Counted from the stretch's first letter, positions 1 through 8,793 are shown. The stretch: DNA of 64,000 nucleotides from RGIG4079 sp045646905 (GCA_045646905.1 JAZRLP010000019.1:1-64000), one strand, 5' to 3'. Program-made: numbers and translations. Notes: a model not told the origin generated them from the sequence alone.

Positions 1-257
1 GAGATTAAACCATTCTCGTCAATGTCTGTAATTCTAATATAACGTGTTTGCTCTTTATGTTCACGAACAAGTCCAGCCTCGTTTGCACCATATTGTGGTT
101 TGCTTAAAAGTAGACTTTTAAGTTTCACGAGAGGATACAATGAATGCTGTACACTTTGATTATAAAGTGCCATTTTAGGATCTAATCTGCCGTTTATTTC
201 AGATTTCTTGACAATGAAGATTTTGTCCTTATCTATATGTGGTGGTACTTGGTACAT
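1..257 (-). CDS. hsdS: Type I restriction specificity subunit HsdS, N-terminal fragment
   Basis: Partial gene: the first 85 codons are present and the rest lies beyond the left edge. The start ATG is at 255-257, only three bases after the stop of the upstream gene, so it is the last visible member of the operon. The peptide contains the typical opening of a target-recognition domain: a KLKSLL segment, then KPQYGANEAG, then RYIRITDIDENG, which matches the HsdS pattern of PQYG followed by RYIRxTDI. In type I and related systems this subunit chooses the DNA sequence that the methylase and nuclease act on. The family call is secure from this motif order; the target sequence and whether the gene is intact cannot be seen. 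Confidence 0.88.
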   Translation of the reverse strand, partial: MYQVPPHIDKDKIFIVKKSEINGRLDPKMALYNQSVQHSLYPLVKLKSLLLSKPQYGANEAGLVREHKEQTRYIRITDIDENGLI

Positions 258-260
258 GGT

Positions 261-1526
261 TTATATCTCAGTTGCATAATCATTTATAACAATCTCTGCA
301 ATAACTTGTATTAATGCAATTTCTGACAATAATTCATTGTCATCTTTAATTGGGTGATATTTATTATTTTTCTTATCATCCGTAAAAGACTCTTTACTAT
401 GAACAATCGCATTTCTAGTTTTGTATATTCTGCCAGTTAAACTATTTATATACTGATTGGGTTCTGCATTCGAAAAGGTGATCTCATTGCCGTTTGAGAA
501 ATTAACTTTACGTTTTAACACCTCTAAAAAATCTAGTCCGTATCTTTCTATAAGTCGTTCTTTTAACTGAACTTGTGGTATATGTTTTTGTATTAATAGA
601 GACAAAGCTACCTTCTCATTAATTGCAATATCATTATCGATCGCTTTTGATTGAATATTATTAATTAATTTTACAATATCTTTTTTTCTTTTGTGCGAGA
701 ATCCAACATCTGTTATAATTTTCCTTGCTATAGAAATCTGATCCTCCATAAATATATTTTCGTAGAAATACTCCAATATATGGTAGAACGATAAATATTT
801 ATGCGACAATGCCGTCGAAGATATAGCTTCATTATAATATGCTATTAATTCTTGATTGTATGTTTTCTTGGGATGGTCAAAATCTCCATTCCCTCGCAAT
901 ATTCGTCTTTGTGGGAATAACGACTCTATATCAAAACAAGGATATATAGATGTTTGCCTGTTGAACATATATGTATAAACATATGCATACATATACGATT
1001 GTGCCTTATTGAGGCTCATCTTATTTCCTGACTCAATAACTAAACTATTATATCTACGTAATACACATTTAGAAATTAAATCAAGTAATAAATTATCCCC
1101 GTCTTGAAATATATCTCGTAATGATATATAAAAAGCAAGTCTAGCTCGTTTTATTAATGCTGTCAGGATTTCTATGTCGCCGCTATAAAGTAACCAAAAT
1201 GCTAAATTCTCAGAAATGACACCATGAGTATATTTGACTTTATTTACATCATCACGATACTCTTTGCGTTCATTATCTATGCCATATCTAATAGAATCGG
1301 ACTGTAATAAAACTTCATAATAACAATTATCTATGTGCAACTCTAGAGATTTGTCAGATGTGTTGACAATAGTTTTTGCATATAACCGATTAAACTGTTC
1401 TTCGCTCAACACAAATAATTTGTTTTCAGCTTCAGGTCGGCTTAACTTTAGCGTGTCGTCTACAACACTCATATCCCAATTTTGGAATATATTTCTAATC
1501 TTATTTGCAAATTCACCAAAAGTCAT
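261..1526 (-). CDS. Uncharacterised protein with C-terminal HEPN-like RNxxxH motif, inside the RM operon
   Basis: A 421-residue protein placed between the methylase (11 bases upstream) and hsdS (3 bases downstream), so it is almost certainly co-transcribed with both. No signal peptide or membrane helix is visible. I do not recognise the main body. Near the C-terminus, residues 371-376 read RNAIVH, the R-N-x-x-x-H signature of HEPN ribonucleases, followed by a hydrophobic helix that would complete a helical bundle. HEPN proteins in defence loci often cleave RNA and cause abortive infection or act as antitoxin-restrained toxins; that role is inferred here from motif and position. Codons are AT-rich, as in the rest of this operon. 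It could instead be a non-catalytic helical partner of the RM complex. Confidence 0.7.
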   Translation of the reverse strand: MTFGEFANKIRNIFQNWDMSVVDDTLKLSRPEAENKLFVLSEEQFNRLYAKTIVNTSDKSLELHIDNCYYEVLLQSDSIRYGIDNERKEYRDDVNKVKYTHGVISENLAFWLLYSGDIEILTALIKRARLAFYISLRDIFQDGDNLLLDLISKCVLRRYNSLVIESGNKMSLNKAQSYMYAYVYTYMFNRQTSIYPCFDIESLFPQRRILRGNGDFDHPKKTYNQELIAYYNEAISSTALSHKYLSFYHILEYFYENIFMEDQISIARKIITDVGFSHKRKKDIVKLINNIQSKAIDNDIAINEKVALSLLIQKHIPQVQLKERLIERYGLDFLEVLKRKVNFSNGNEITFSNAEPNQYINSLTGRIYKTRNAIVHSKESFTDDKKNNKYHPIKDDNELLSEIALIQVIAEIVINDYATEI

Positions 1527-1537
1527 AGCTGTAAATT

Positions 1538-3700
1538 TTATAAGGTTTCAATAAACTTCTTCAATTCTTCACCAATTACATCCAATTCATTGATGGCGGT
1601 TTTCTTGCCAGTGGCATCATAGCCGATATTCTCAGCAATTGCCATAAATATCGGATAATCGGTCAGTTCTTTCTGCTTTGCTTGCTGATATGCATCTGTT
1701 AAGAGTGTTTTGAGCTCCTCAACCTTATCAGCATATTCTGCTAGCAACTCGGCATTCCAAGATTTATATGTTTCTGTCTTTTTGGCAGCAGTTGCCGAAA
1801 TCTTTTGGCTAACCTTTATTTCATCTGCCTTCTCTTTTTGCTTCTGTTTAATCTCTTTATCCCAAGTTTGGCGTTGAATCAGATAGCTATTATCGGTAAG
1901 TAGTCTATGCTCGATACTCTTCTTGGTATTTACAAGTTGCTCAGACTCTTTCTTTGTCCATTTTTTCAAGAACAAAACAGAACTTTTTACACCTGCACCA
2001 TTCGCCATAAATGCAGTTTGTGGCATACTGACAACAGCAACAATACGGAACCAATCTTCTATTTGTGTTCTAACATATTGCAGGCTGCTATTGGTCAAAA
2101 TACCATCAGGGAGAACTATGGCGAGGTATCCACCTTCTCTTAAAAACTTATAGTCCTGTTCAATGAAAAGTACCTCGGTACTTTGGCTATCACGACTCCC
2201 TGCCGATGTGGATTTTACCGATAACCAATCCTCCTCTTTCTTGCCAAGTTGGTAGGTCTTTAAGTATGCCTGCTCGCTTTGACGAATCGTACTACCAAAT
2301 GGCGGGTTAGTAATAATGAAATCAAATGTTCCATACTTAAAACCCTGATTCTTGGTTTTAGTAATTATCGTTTCGTCTGACACGAGACCATCCGAGGTAA
2401 TAACATTTGTATGACCATCGTCATGGATAATCATATTCATTTTGGCAGCGCGAGATATTTGCTCGTTAATCTCGATACCATAGAGATTCTTTTCGGCGAA
2501 ATCGTGCCAATACTTAAACCATCTGTCGTGCTGCCTTACGTCTTTCGCATAATTTGGATATAGTTCGGTTGCCTTATTTCGCACCTTATTCAGAGCATAA
2601 AGCAAGAAACCTCCACTACCACATGAGGTGTCAAGCACCTTTGAATCATGCTCAATAGGCAGTGCATCAACAATAAACTTCACAATCTCACGAGGTGTGA
2701 AATATTGACCGAAGTTTCCTCTGAAGAAAGAGCCCATAAATGTTTCAAACGCACGACCCTTGCTGTCAAGGTCTGTTTCTCCTAAATTGACACTTTCAAG
2801 GTATCCGACAACAGTGCGAATCTTTTCAGGAGTCAGGCGAATATTATCACGAAAAACCTCTTTATCCTTTTTACGACCTTCCTCGTACAGAGCCATTACT
2901 CGCTTGTATAGGTTATCGTTCTCCATTTGTCGTCTTTTAACTTCGCTTTTCTCGACTTCCTTGGATACAGTTATGATTTGGAAATCATATGGTTCACCCA
3001 TTCTTCTTGGTTTTCGCTCATCCCAAATTTTACAGAATATAAGTTTATCCAACTCATCAAAAGCCTCTGATGGATTGAGTTGACCACCCGCCCAAAGCGC
3101 TTCATGAGCTTGTTTAAACCTTCTTGTAAGTTCCGATTGATCTATGACGGAAAGATCAAAGAAACGTTGCTTGCCTGCTTCTTTTGGCAAGTAATCTGCT
3201 TCATAAACATACTTATAGGAAGCTATACTAGAAACACCAAATTGTGGAATATCTGGCAATTGATTTCTTGTATTAGATGTTTGGTCTACTTCAAAGAAAT
3301 CTGATTTTATACCAGACGTAACCCAAACATATTTCAATTCTCCCGCCATTGCAAAAGCGTAACTGTACGCCTGACCTATTGCTTGCTGAAATTCAGCTTC
3401 ACTTACCTCTTGTTTCTTACATTCCACAAGAATATAGGGGACTAAACATATGTCATCTTTATAAACTACAATATCAGCTTCTTTAGTCTCACTTCCCATT
3501 GGAACAGGAACGAATTGCTTAATACGATTGACGGGATAATTATAGTCGAGTATTAGACGCAGGAAAGTCTCCGCTTGTACCTTTTCCTCAGGATTGTTAT
3601 AATTACGTTCTTTCTTTTGATGTACGTATGTAATACGAGACATGTCGTCATTAAAAGAAATTAATCCCTTCTCTATTCCAATTTTTATATAGTCTTTCAT
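1538..3700 (-). CDS. hsdM: N6-adenine DNA methylase (HsdM-like) fused to an N-terminal PD-(D/E)XK-like domain
   Basis: A 720-residue protein with two parts. Residues about 35-120 look like an HsdR N-terminal-type (HSDR_N_2) nuclease fold: D76 in EADIVVY, then ECK at 93-95, then a Q-rich helix, which fits D...ExK. Residues about 280-620 are an N6_Mtase: GQYFTP at 331-336, SAM-binding DTSCGSG at 357-363 and catalytic NPPF at 465-468. The tail is lysine and glutamate rich and probably coiled coil. It methylates adenine together with the HsdS encoded downstream. The fused nuclease-like domain suggests either self-contained cleavage, as in BcgI-type enzymes, or a structural role alongside an HsdR outside the window. 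The gene follows the XRE regulator after 19 bases. Confidence 0.9.
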   Translation of the reverse strand: MKDYIKIGIEKGLISFNDDMSRITYVHQKKERNYNNPEEKVQAETFLRLILDYNYPVNRIKQFVPVPMGSETKEADIVVYKDDICLVPYILVECKKQEVSEAEFQQAIGQAYSYAFAMAGELKYVWVTSGIKSDFFEVDQTSNTRNQLPDIPQFGVSSIASYKYVYEADYLPKEAGKQRFFDLSVIDQSELTRRFKQAHEALWAGGQLNPSEAFDELDKLIFCKIWDERKPRRMGEPYDFQIITVSKEVEKSEVKRRQMENDNLYKRVMALYEEGRKKDKEVFRDNIRLTPEKIRTVVGYLESVNLGETDLDSKGRAFETFMGSFFRGNFGQYFTPREIVKFIVDALPIEHDSKVLDTSCGSGGFLLYALNKVRNKATELYPNYAKDVRQHDRWFKYWHDFAEKNLYGIEINEQISRAAKMNMIIHDDGHTNVITSDGLVSDETIITKTKNQGFKYGTFDFIITNPPFGSTIRQSEQAYLKTYQLGKKEEDWLSVKSTSAGSRDSQSTEVLFIEQDYKFLREGGYLAIVLPDGILTNSSLQYVRTQIEDWFRIVAVVSMPQTAFMANGAGVKSSVLFLKKWTKKESEQLVNTKKSIEHRLLTDNSYLIQRQTWDKEIKQKQKEKADEIKVSQKISATAAKKTETYKSWNAELLAEYADKVEELKTLLTDAYQQAKQKELTDYPIFMAIAENIGYDATGKKTAINELDVIGEELKKFIETL

Positions 3701-3719
3701 ACACCTATATCAGCATTAA

Positions 3720-3923
3720 CTATTGTTTCGTAATAACAATTAATTCTCTGGTATCAACATCTAACACCTTTGCAATATTCACCAGCATCTCCAACGATGG
3801 CTGCATTTTGTTTGAGCACCATTTGGAAACTGTTGAGGGGTCTTTGCCAAGCTGCTCGGCAAGCCATTTGCCGGTTTTCTTTTGTTCAACCAATACTACT
3901 TTTAGTCTATTTAAATCTTTCAT
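3720..3923 (-). CDS. Small XRE-family transcriptional regulator (controller of the RM operon)
   Basis: A 67-residue protein that is essentially one Cro/CI helix-turn-helix: residues about 17-40 hold WLAEQLGKDPSTVSKW, with the recognition helix around STVSKWCSN, followed by the PSLEMLVNIAKVLDV helix typical of the family. It is the first gene of the RM operon, 19 bases before the methylase, with its own promoter just upstream. Small XRE proteins in this position usually act as controller proteins that time methylase and nuclease expression. That role is inferred from position; no operator could be defined by eye. Confidence 0.88.
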   Translation of the reverse strand: MKDLNRLKVVLVEQKKTGKWLAEQLGKDPSTVSKWCSNKMQPSLEMLVNIAKVLDVDTRELIVITKQ

Positions 3924-3951
3924 TATTTACACAATTTATTGGCGTAATACG

Positions 3952-3983
3952 CAAATTTAATGCAATGCAAAGGAAAAACAAAA
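3952..3983 (-). promoter_or_regulatory. Promoter of the RM operon
   Basis: On the minus strand a TTTTG at 3979-3983 is followed after 19 bases by TAAATTTG (3952-3959), which fits the Bacteroidota -33/-7 pattern. The regulator start codon lies about 30 bases downstream of the -7 box. Confidence 0.6.
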
Positions 3984-4081
3984 TAATTTGATAAATTTTT
4001 ATTCCAAGCTACAGCCTAAATTGGGTCTAATGGTCAAATTTACAATTAAGACAGGAAAAATACATGGGGAGGTATAAAACC

Positions 4082-4113
4082 AAAAGAGAGCTACATTTCT
4101 GTAACTCTCTTTT
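4082..4113 (-). terminator. Hairpin terminator after tRNA-Phe
   Basis: AAAAGAGAG at 4082-4090 pairs perfectly with CTCTCTTTT at 4105-4113. The inner TACA/TGTA extends the stem around a short loop. It lies four bases beyond the 3' end of the tRNA gene. Its other likely role is to insulate the RM operon promoter region from upstream minus-strand transcription. Confidence 0.7.
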
Positions 4114-4117
4114 GCTG

Positions 4118-4190
4118 TGGTGCCACCAGGAATCGAACCGGGGACACAAGGATTTTCAGTCCTTTGCTCTACCAACTGAGCTATGGCACC
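4118..4190 (-). tRNA. tRNA-Phe (GAA)
   Basis: The minus strand folds as a 73-base tRNA: acceptor arm GGTGCCA/TGGCACC with discriminator A, D-arm containing AGCTCAGTTGGTAGAGC, anticodon stem AAGGA/TCCTT around loop CTGAAAA (anticodon GAA), and T-arm with GGTTCGATTCC. No CCA is encoded. A canonical promoter lies just upstream. Confidence 0.97.
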
Positions 4191-4205
4191 TTGATTTTTG
4201 CGTTG

Positions 4206-4237
4206 CAAAGGTAGTGACTTTATTTTATCTGTGCAAA
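4206..4237 (-). promoter_or_regulatory. Promoter of tRNA-Phe
   Basis: On the minus strand TTTG at about 4234-4237 is followed by a 20-base spacer and TACCTTTG at 4206-4213, a good match to the Bacteroidota consensus. The mature tRNA 5' end is 16 bases downstream. Confidence 0.7.
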
Positions 4238-4254
4238 TATTTTGAGGTAAATTT

Positions 4255-5547
4255 TTATTTTTCTTCGTTTTTATCATCTGAAATGATAGAAACTTTGATT
4301 AATTCAAGGCGATTGGCCGATTTTTCCAAGATTTCAAATTCAATATTATTGAGTTTGATTTTTTCGCTTTCGGCGGGTATTGCACCTGTTTTTACGAGGA
4401 TATATCCGGCAAGAGTTTGATATTCGTCATCTTCAGGAATGTCGAGATGGAATTTTTCGTTGAGGTATTCGATTTCGGCACGGCCCGAAAATTCCCACAC
4501 TCCGGGAGCTATTTCTTTTTCAATGATTTTTGATTTGTCGTGTTCGTCTTGAATGTCGCCAAATATTTCTTCAACGAGGTCTTCGAGTGTAACAAGTCCC
4601 GATGTGCCACCAAATTCATCGATAACGATTGCCATTGAACGCTTTTCGGCAAGAAGGCGACGCATCATTTTGTTTGCAAGCAGGGTTTCGGGAGCAAACA
4701 CTACGGGTTTGAGGTTTTCTTTCCAATCTTTGGAGGTGTCAAAGAGTTCGCTCACATGTATATATCCCAATACATTGTCGATATCTTCTTGATATACCAC
4801 AATTTTGGAGCGTCCCGATGTGGTGAATAGTTCGCTCAACTCTTCGCGTGAAGTGTCGTCGATATCGATTGCAAAAATCTCATTGCGAGGTATCATACAG
4901 TCGCGTAGGTGAATGGTTGAGAAATCGAGTGCGTTGTGAAATATCTTTACCTCGTTTTCTACGGGTTTTTGTTCCTCTTCAATGTCGTCGATTGTAGTTT
5001 CGAGATATTGGTTGAGGTCGCCCACCGAGAGCATTCCTGTTTTAGAATCTTTAGTGGTGATACCGCATAATCGCATCAAGAATTTTGACAATCCCGATGT
5101 GAATTTTGAGATAGGGTATAGAAGAATATAGAAAAATGCAACGGGTATTGATAGGTATTTAAGTGAGGAGTTGGGATTGATGCGGAACATTGTTTTGGGT
5201 AAAAACTCGCCAGTGAGTAGGATTACTGCGGTGGAAATAATGGTTTGCAATATCAAAACCAGTGCATCATTGTCGGTAATATGTTCTTTAATCCATGGGT
5301 CGAGCAATGCAGCAGCCCCCATACCATATATAACGAGTACAATGTTGTTCCCTACCAAGATGGTTGAAATGAAAAACTCGGGGTCGGAATAAAAGCGATT
5401 AATGATTTTACTTCTTAATCCTCCTTTTTTTACATCGAGTTCGACCCTCACACGGTTGGATGTAACAAATGCGATTTCGCTACCCGAGAAAAGCCCCGAG
5501 AATATAAGGGATATTAATGCTATTATAAGCCATGTTATAGGTTCCAT
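4255..5547 (-). CDS. gldE: GldE-like CNNM/CorC-family membrane protein with CBS domains
   Basis: 430 residues, the normal family length. The N-terminal 150-200 residues form a DUF21/CNNM membrane domain with several hydrophobic helices, including the GLFSGSEIAFV segment typical of the family. A CBS pair follows (from about residue 215), with MIPRNEIFAID and later VIDEFGGTSGLVTLEDLVEEI, and a CorC_HlyC domain closes the protein. In Bacteroidota this protein is named GldE after gliding motility; in non-gliding members it is thought to be a cation transporter or regulator. It is the last gene of the coaX, barrel protein, lptC, gldE operon and begins 17 bases after lptC. Confidence 0.88.
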   Translation of the reverse strand: MEPITWLIIALISLIFSGLFSGSEIAFVTSNRVRVELDVKKGGLRSKIINRFYSDPEFFISTILVGNNIVLVIYGMGAAALLDPWIKEHITDNDALVLILQTIISTAVILLTGEFLPKTMFRINPNSSLKYLSIPVAFFYILLYPISKFTSGLSKFLMRLCGITTKDSKTGMLSVGDLNQYLETTIDDIEEEQKPVENEVKIFHNALDFSTIHLRDCMIPRNEIFAIDIDDTSREELSELFTTSGRSKIVVYQEDIDNVLGYIHVSELFDTSKDWKENLKPVVFAPETLLANKMMRRLLAEKRSMAIVIDEFGGTSGLVTLEDLVEEIFGDIQDEHDKSKIIEKEIAPGVWEFSGRAEIEYLNEKFHLDIPEDDEYQTLAGYILVKTGAIPAESEKIKLNNIEFEILEKSANRLELIKVSIISDDKNEEK

Positions 5548-5564
5548 GTTATATATAAATAGTG

Positions 5565-6302
5565 TTAATCATAAATGGCTTCATCGACCGAAGTTGCCAT
5601 TTTGAGATTATTGTTTTTTGTGTTGTTATTTGGAGTTTCTGTTTTAGATGTTGCGTTATTAGTGGGATTTTTTTCGATCGCCATGGGTTGAGCCTTTGTG
5701 CTATCAGAGCCTTGCATGCTTTTGCGCAGATTGCGAGCAGGGAAAATTGCGGTGGGCTTTTTGATAAGATAGTCGGTCATCTGCTCATTAGAAGAGAAGC
5801 CATATCCTTCTATAATGCGATCTTTATTAACAATGCGAATAAAAGCCTTGTCGGAGTAGATGCGTTTTTTGTTTTGATCCCAAAATAGTTGTTTGGTTAA
5901 GAACGAATCGCGAGCCACATTCACCATCACCACATTTCCATCTAATCGCCATAGGCGTTTCTTGCTAAAATAGGTTGCCGAGTCGCAATCCACCTTTGCG
6001 CTTTGACGGTAGAGGTTGTCAAATTGTTCAAGAAACAAGCCTTTGGGGAATGTCCAGCGGGGCACTTTGGCTTCGTCATACATATACCATATGGGGGCTG
6101 TGATGCGATAGCGTGTTACGCCCGAGTCGGAGATAAATGTTTCCACATCGCGAGTGAACATGGTTGGGGTTTCGCTTGCATTTTTATCGGGCTTGACGGT
6201 GCTATCTTTTTCGTTGCACGACGACACAATCATAATGGCAATGATTATTGCCATTATTGAAGGGAGTGATTGAAGGGAATTTATGTGCGACAGTTTTCGC
6301 AT
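5565..6302 (-). CDS. lptC: LptC-like lipopolysaccharide export lipoprotein
   Basis: 245 residues. A hydrophobic N-terminus ends in IVSSC, a lipobox with Cys at about residue 29, so it is predicted to be a lipoprotein. The body contains the LptC pattern: SDSGVTRYRITAPIW, an FDNLYRQ segment, a metal-poor beta-jellyroll with WRLDGNVVMVN, and GYGFSSNEQ. LptC links the inner-membrane LPS transporter to the periplasmic bridge. The C-terminal 50 residues are Asn/Thr/Lys rich and look disordered, an extension beyond the usual core. It lies between the barrel protein and gldE with very short gaps. Confidence 0.85.
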   Translation of the reverse strand: MRKLSHINSLQSLPSIMAIIIAIMIVSSCNEKDSTVKPDKNASETPTMFTRDVETFISDSGVTRYRITAPIWYMYDEAKVPRWTFPKGLFLEQFDNLYRQSAKVDCDSATYFSKKRLWRLDGNVVMVNVARDSFLTKQLFWDQNKKRIYSDKAFIRIVNKDRIIEGYGFSSNEQMTDYLIKKPTAIFPARNLRKSMQGSDSTKAQPMAIEKNPTNNATSKTETPNNNTKNNNLKMATSVDEAIYD

Positions 6303-6305
6303 AGG

Positions 6306-7592
6306 TTAGCGAATCTTATTTTGCCAGAACCACATCTCGTTGAAGTTCACGCCGAGAGTGATACCGAGGTAATCTTCTTTGATAAGAGATTGTGGAGAGG
6401 CTTGACGGTGGCGATATTCCAAACCAATGTTGACAATAGTTTTGAAGCCATTCACAGGTAATCCCATACCGGCACTAACGCCATATTCCAAGATGTTGTT
6501 TTTAGTGAGATTGCTGTTGAGGTCTTTGGTATAAATCAACTGATAGTCGCGGTTATAGAATCCCCCCAATCGATATTGAACGCGTTGGAAATAATTACCA
6601 CGAGGGCGGGGGGTGTATTGTGCGCCCACCGACACTTCCCAGCGATTGTCAAAACGATCTTGCTTAAGGATTTCAGAGTTTTCATCGTCAAAACCTTTGA
6701 GTGCCGAATATTTGGCTTTGCCCCATTCTTGGTAGGTGAAGTCGGCTTCAATCATCAATTGGTCTTTCCATTGGTAGTTGATACCACCACCCCAACAATT
6801 AGGGAGTGAATATCCGTCGTTAGTTTTGGTTTCGCCCAATGATACTGGTTCAGAGTCATTATCCACATCATAACTCATACCCCATGTTTTGCCAAGTAAT
6901 TTTTTCTCGGGCGTAAACACGGTACCAAGAGTGAAACGGTTATGTTCACCGATATTAAAGTCATATTGGATACCAGCTTGAATGCGCCAATCGCGAATTT
7001 GCATTACGCGTTCAAAGAGGGTTGATCCTGTGCCAGTATTGGCATATATATCATTGATTGTTGTACCAAATAGGTAAGAGGCGTTCACACCGATGTTTAA
7101 ATGATTGAAAAGACGGCCACTCAATCCGGCATATAGTTGGTTTAGGCCACCACGCCCTTCATAAGCATTAGAGCCATGAGTAATTTCATTGCCAAAAGAA
7201 TAGCCTACCGAAGAGAATGGAAGCAAACCGATGCTTGCGCCCATGTATTTGCCGAGGGGGAATTGCATTGTGATGTAGTCGAGTCCGCCACCAAAATTCT
7301 TTCCGCTATTCTCGCCTTCTTTGCTCCAAAGGGCAGTTGCACTGATGCCCATGTCGAAGAGGAATGTGAGGGAGTCGATTGATGCATATGAAGCAGGGTT
7401 CATTACATTGATTTGGCGACCCGAGTTCATTGCATACCCCACACCACCCATAGCGCGTTGGGTTGAAGTAGTATTATCTTGAAGAATACCATATCCGTAA
7501 CGAGAGTATGGAGTCATAGCGTTTTGAGCCACGATTCCCATTGACATGCTCAAGATGAGAGCCAATGCTAATAGATGTTTAGTTATTTTCAT
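6306..7592 (-). CDS. Outer-membrane beta-barrel protein (FadL/OmpP1-like)
   Basis: 428 residues with a signal peptide ending near GIVAQ at about residue 22. The mature part starts NAMTPYSRYGYG and continues with RAMGGVGYAM and NPASYASIDS, which resembles the N-terminal plug region of FadL/PorV-like barrels. The rest alternates hydrophobic strands with short turns and ends in a strand terminating KIR. The substrate is unknown. Its start overlaps the end of coaX by 14 bases, so translation is probably coupled, and lptC follows after three bases. Grouping with lptC suggests an envelope role. Confidence 0.8.
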   Translation of the reverse strand: MKITKHLLALALILSMSMGIVAQNAMTPYSRYGYGILQDNTTSTQRAMGGVGYAMNSGRQINVMNPASYASIDSLTFLFDMGISATALWSKEGENSGKNFGGGLDYITMQFPLGKYMGASIGLLPFSSVGYSFGNEITHGSNAYEGRGGLNQLYAGLSGRLFNHLNIGVNASYLFGTTINDIYANTGTGSTLFERVMQIRDWRIQAGIQYDFNIGEHNRFTLGTVFTPEKKLLGKTWGMSYDVDNDSEPVSLGETKTNDGYSLPNCWGGGINYQWKDQLMIEADFTYQEWGKAKYSALKGFDDENSEILKQDRFDNRWEVSVGAQYTPRPRGNYFQRVQYRLGGFYNRDYQLIYTKDLNSNLTKNNILEYGVSAGMGLPVNGFKTIVNIGLEYRHRQASPQSLIKEDYLGITLGVNFNEMWFWQNKIR

Positions 7593-8307
7593 TGTATATC
7601 AATATACTGTTTAATCCTTTTAATACTAAATAATTGTCGATTTCAACATTAAAATCGAGCATTTTTTCAACAATCATTGCCGACCCACCAGTGAGCATCA
7701 CCACATGGTCGCTCGATAATTGTTGTCGATAATAGCATATTTCTCCCACTACACCATTCAACACACCCGAGCGTATGGCCGTCGTGGTGTCATATCCCCA
7801 CATAGGTGTTTCTCCTTGAGGGGCCACCAAGGGTAGTCGCTGTGTGTAGTTGTGTAGGGCTTCAAGGCGCATGCTCACTCCTGGAGCAATATTTCCACCC
7901 ACATAACATCCACTGGCTGTTACCACATCGTAGGTTATGGCAGTTCCCATGTCAATGACAAGGATATCTTTGCCTTTGTGTTCACTCCAAGCACCCACTG
8001 CAGCTGCGATGCGATCGCGTCCTAATGTGTGAGGTGACAGGTAGTTGTTTGAAATGGGGAGCAAAGTGTTGTGGTCGAGAAATATTGTTTTAATATTTCG
8101 GCTGTTGAGAAATTCTATGATTTCGTTTCCGTCTTGGGCTACTGAACAATAAATAGCCTGGTTAATCGACGGGAAACGGTTGATTAAATCGCTCAACTCC
8201 TCGTTGTTAAATTGCTTAAAACTGGCATCAAAAATGATGTCGGTTCCATCCCAAACTGCCACTTTTGCGGCGCTGTTTCCTTGGTCTATTGTGAGATTAT
8301 ATCCCAT
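7579..8307 (-). CDS. coaX: Type III pantothenate kinase
   Basis: 242 residues, the normal CoaX length. The enzyme phosphorylates pantothenate as the first committed step to coenzyme A. The ASKHA-fold phosphate motif TIDQGNSAAKVAVWDG lies at the N-terminus, GRDRIAAAVGA near residue 95, DMGTAITYDVV near residue 120, and GGNIAPGVSMRLEALH downstream, the characteristic type III order. It is the first gene of the four-gene minus-strand operon. A TAACTTTG -7 element sits nine bases before the ATG, giving a very short leader. Confidence 0.93.
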   Translation of the reverse strand: MGYNLTIDQGNSAAKVAVWDGTDIIFDASFKQFNNEELSDLINRFPSINQAIYCSVAQDGNEIIEFLNSRNIKTIFLDHNTLLPISNNYLSPHTLGRDRIAAAVGAWSEHKGKDILVIDMGTAITYDVVTASGCYVGGNIAPGVSMRLEALHNYTQRLPLVAPQGETPMWGYDTTTAIRSGVLNGVVGEICYYRQQLSSDHVVMLTGGSAMIVEKMLDFNVEIDNYLVLKGLNSILIYNENN

Positions 8308-8315
8308 TTTGAGAG

Positions 8316-8323
8316 CAAAGTTA
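8316..8323 (-). promoter_or_regulatory. Promoter -7 element of the coaX-gldE operon
   Basis: TAACTTTG on the minus strand, immediately upstream of coaX. No clear TTG is seen at the expected -33 position. Confidence 0.45.
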
Positions 8324-8370
8324 CGAAATACTCGTTAAATAGCCTATAAATTACTCTTTATTAACGCATA

Positions 8371-8778
8371 TTACTTACTTTTGGCAATAGTGCGTGGTAT
8401 CATTATTGAGGTGTAGATTTGTATTGCACCTCCAGCGAGAGTAAATGCCAACCAATCGCGCGCTCCCGCTCCTTCGTAGAACATAAAAAACACGGCTACA
8501 CAAAAGAATATCGCACTCCATGTTTCAATGCGATATAGGCGTTTTAGGCGCACATTGTCACCTTTGTAGGATGTAAATAATCGCCCTATGATGAGCATTG
8601 CAGCACCTCCTCCATAAACATACTTAAACAAGTCGCTTGAGGCATCTTGCATTAATAAAGGCATTACTGTGCCGGCTGCAATAAGAAGCATACCTATTGT
8701 GATAAACCACAAAAAAACAGTGTTAGATGTTACTGTTATTTCGTGTTTCTTTGCGTTCGTGTTATTATCTTTTTTCAT
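8371..8778 (-). CDS. Small four-helix membrane protein of unknown function
   Basis: 135 residues with four predicted membrane helices: VFLWFITIGMLLIAAGTVMP, a central segment around YVYGGGAAMLIIGRLF, IFFCVAVFFMFYEG, and WLAFTLAGGAIQIYTSIMI. The N-terminus is polar and basic. It follows divIC after 15 bases and is probably co-transcribed with it. I do not recognise a characterised family. The pairing with divIC is consistent with an envelope or division-related role, but that is only positional. Confidence 0.75.
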   Translation of the reverse strand: MKKDNNTNAKKHEITVTSNTVFLWFITIGMLLIAAGTVMPLLMQDASSDLFKYVYGGGAAMLIIGRLFTSYKGDNVRLKRLYRIETWSAIFFCVAVFFMFYEGAGARDWLAFTLAGGAIQIYTSIMIPRTIAKSK

Positions 8779-8793
8779 TGTGGCGAAAATTGA

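Noticed and set aside
1..3983. Reading the left operon as BREX or DISARM
   Set aside because: No pglZ, brxC, drmA/drmB or phospholipase-D gene is present; the visible parts are those of a type I-like or BcgI-like system.
4206..4237. Attachment site in tRNA-Phe
   Set aside because: tRNA 3' ends are common integration sites and an RM operon lies downstream, but no second copy of the tRNA end and no integrase were seen in the window.
3999..4277. Minus-strand 92-codon frame containing IAQLVEQRTENPCVPGSIPG
   Set aside because: This is the common false translation of a tRNA gene; it covers tRNA-Phe.
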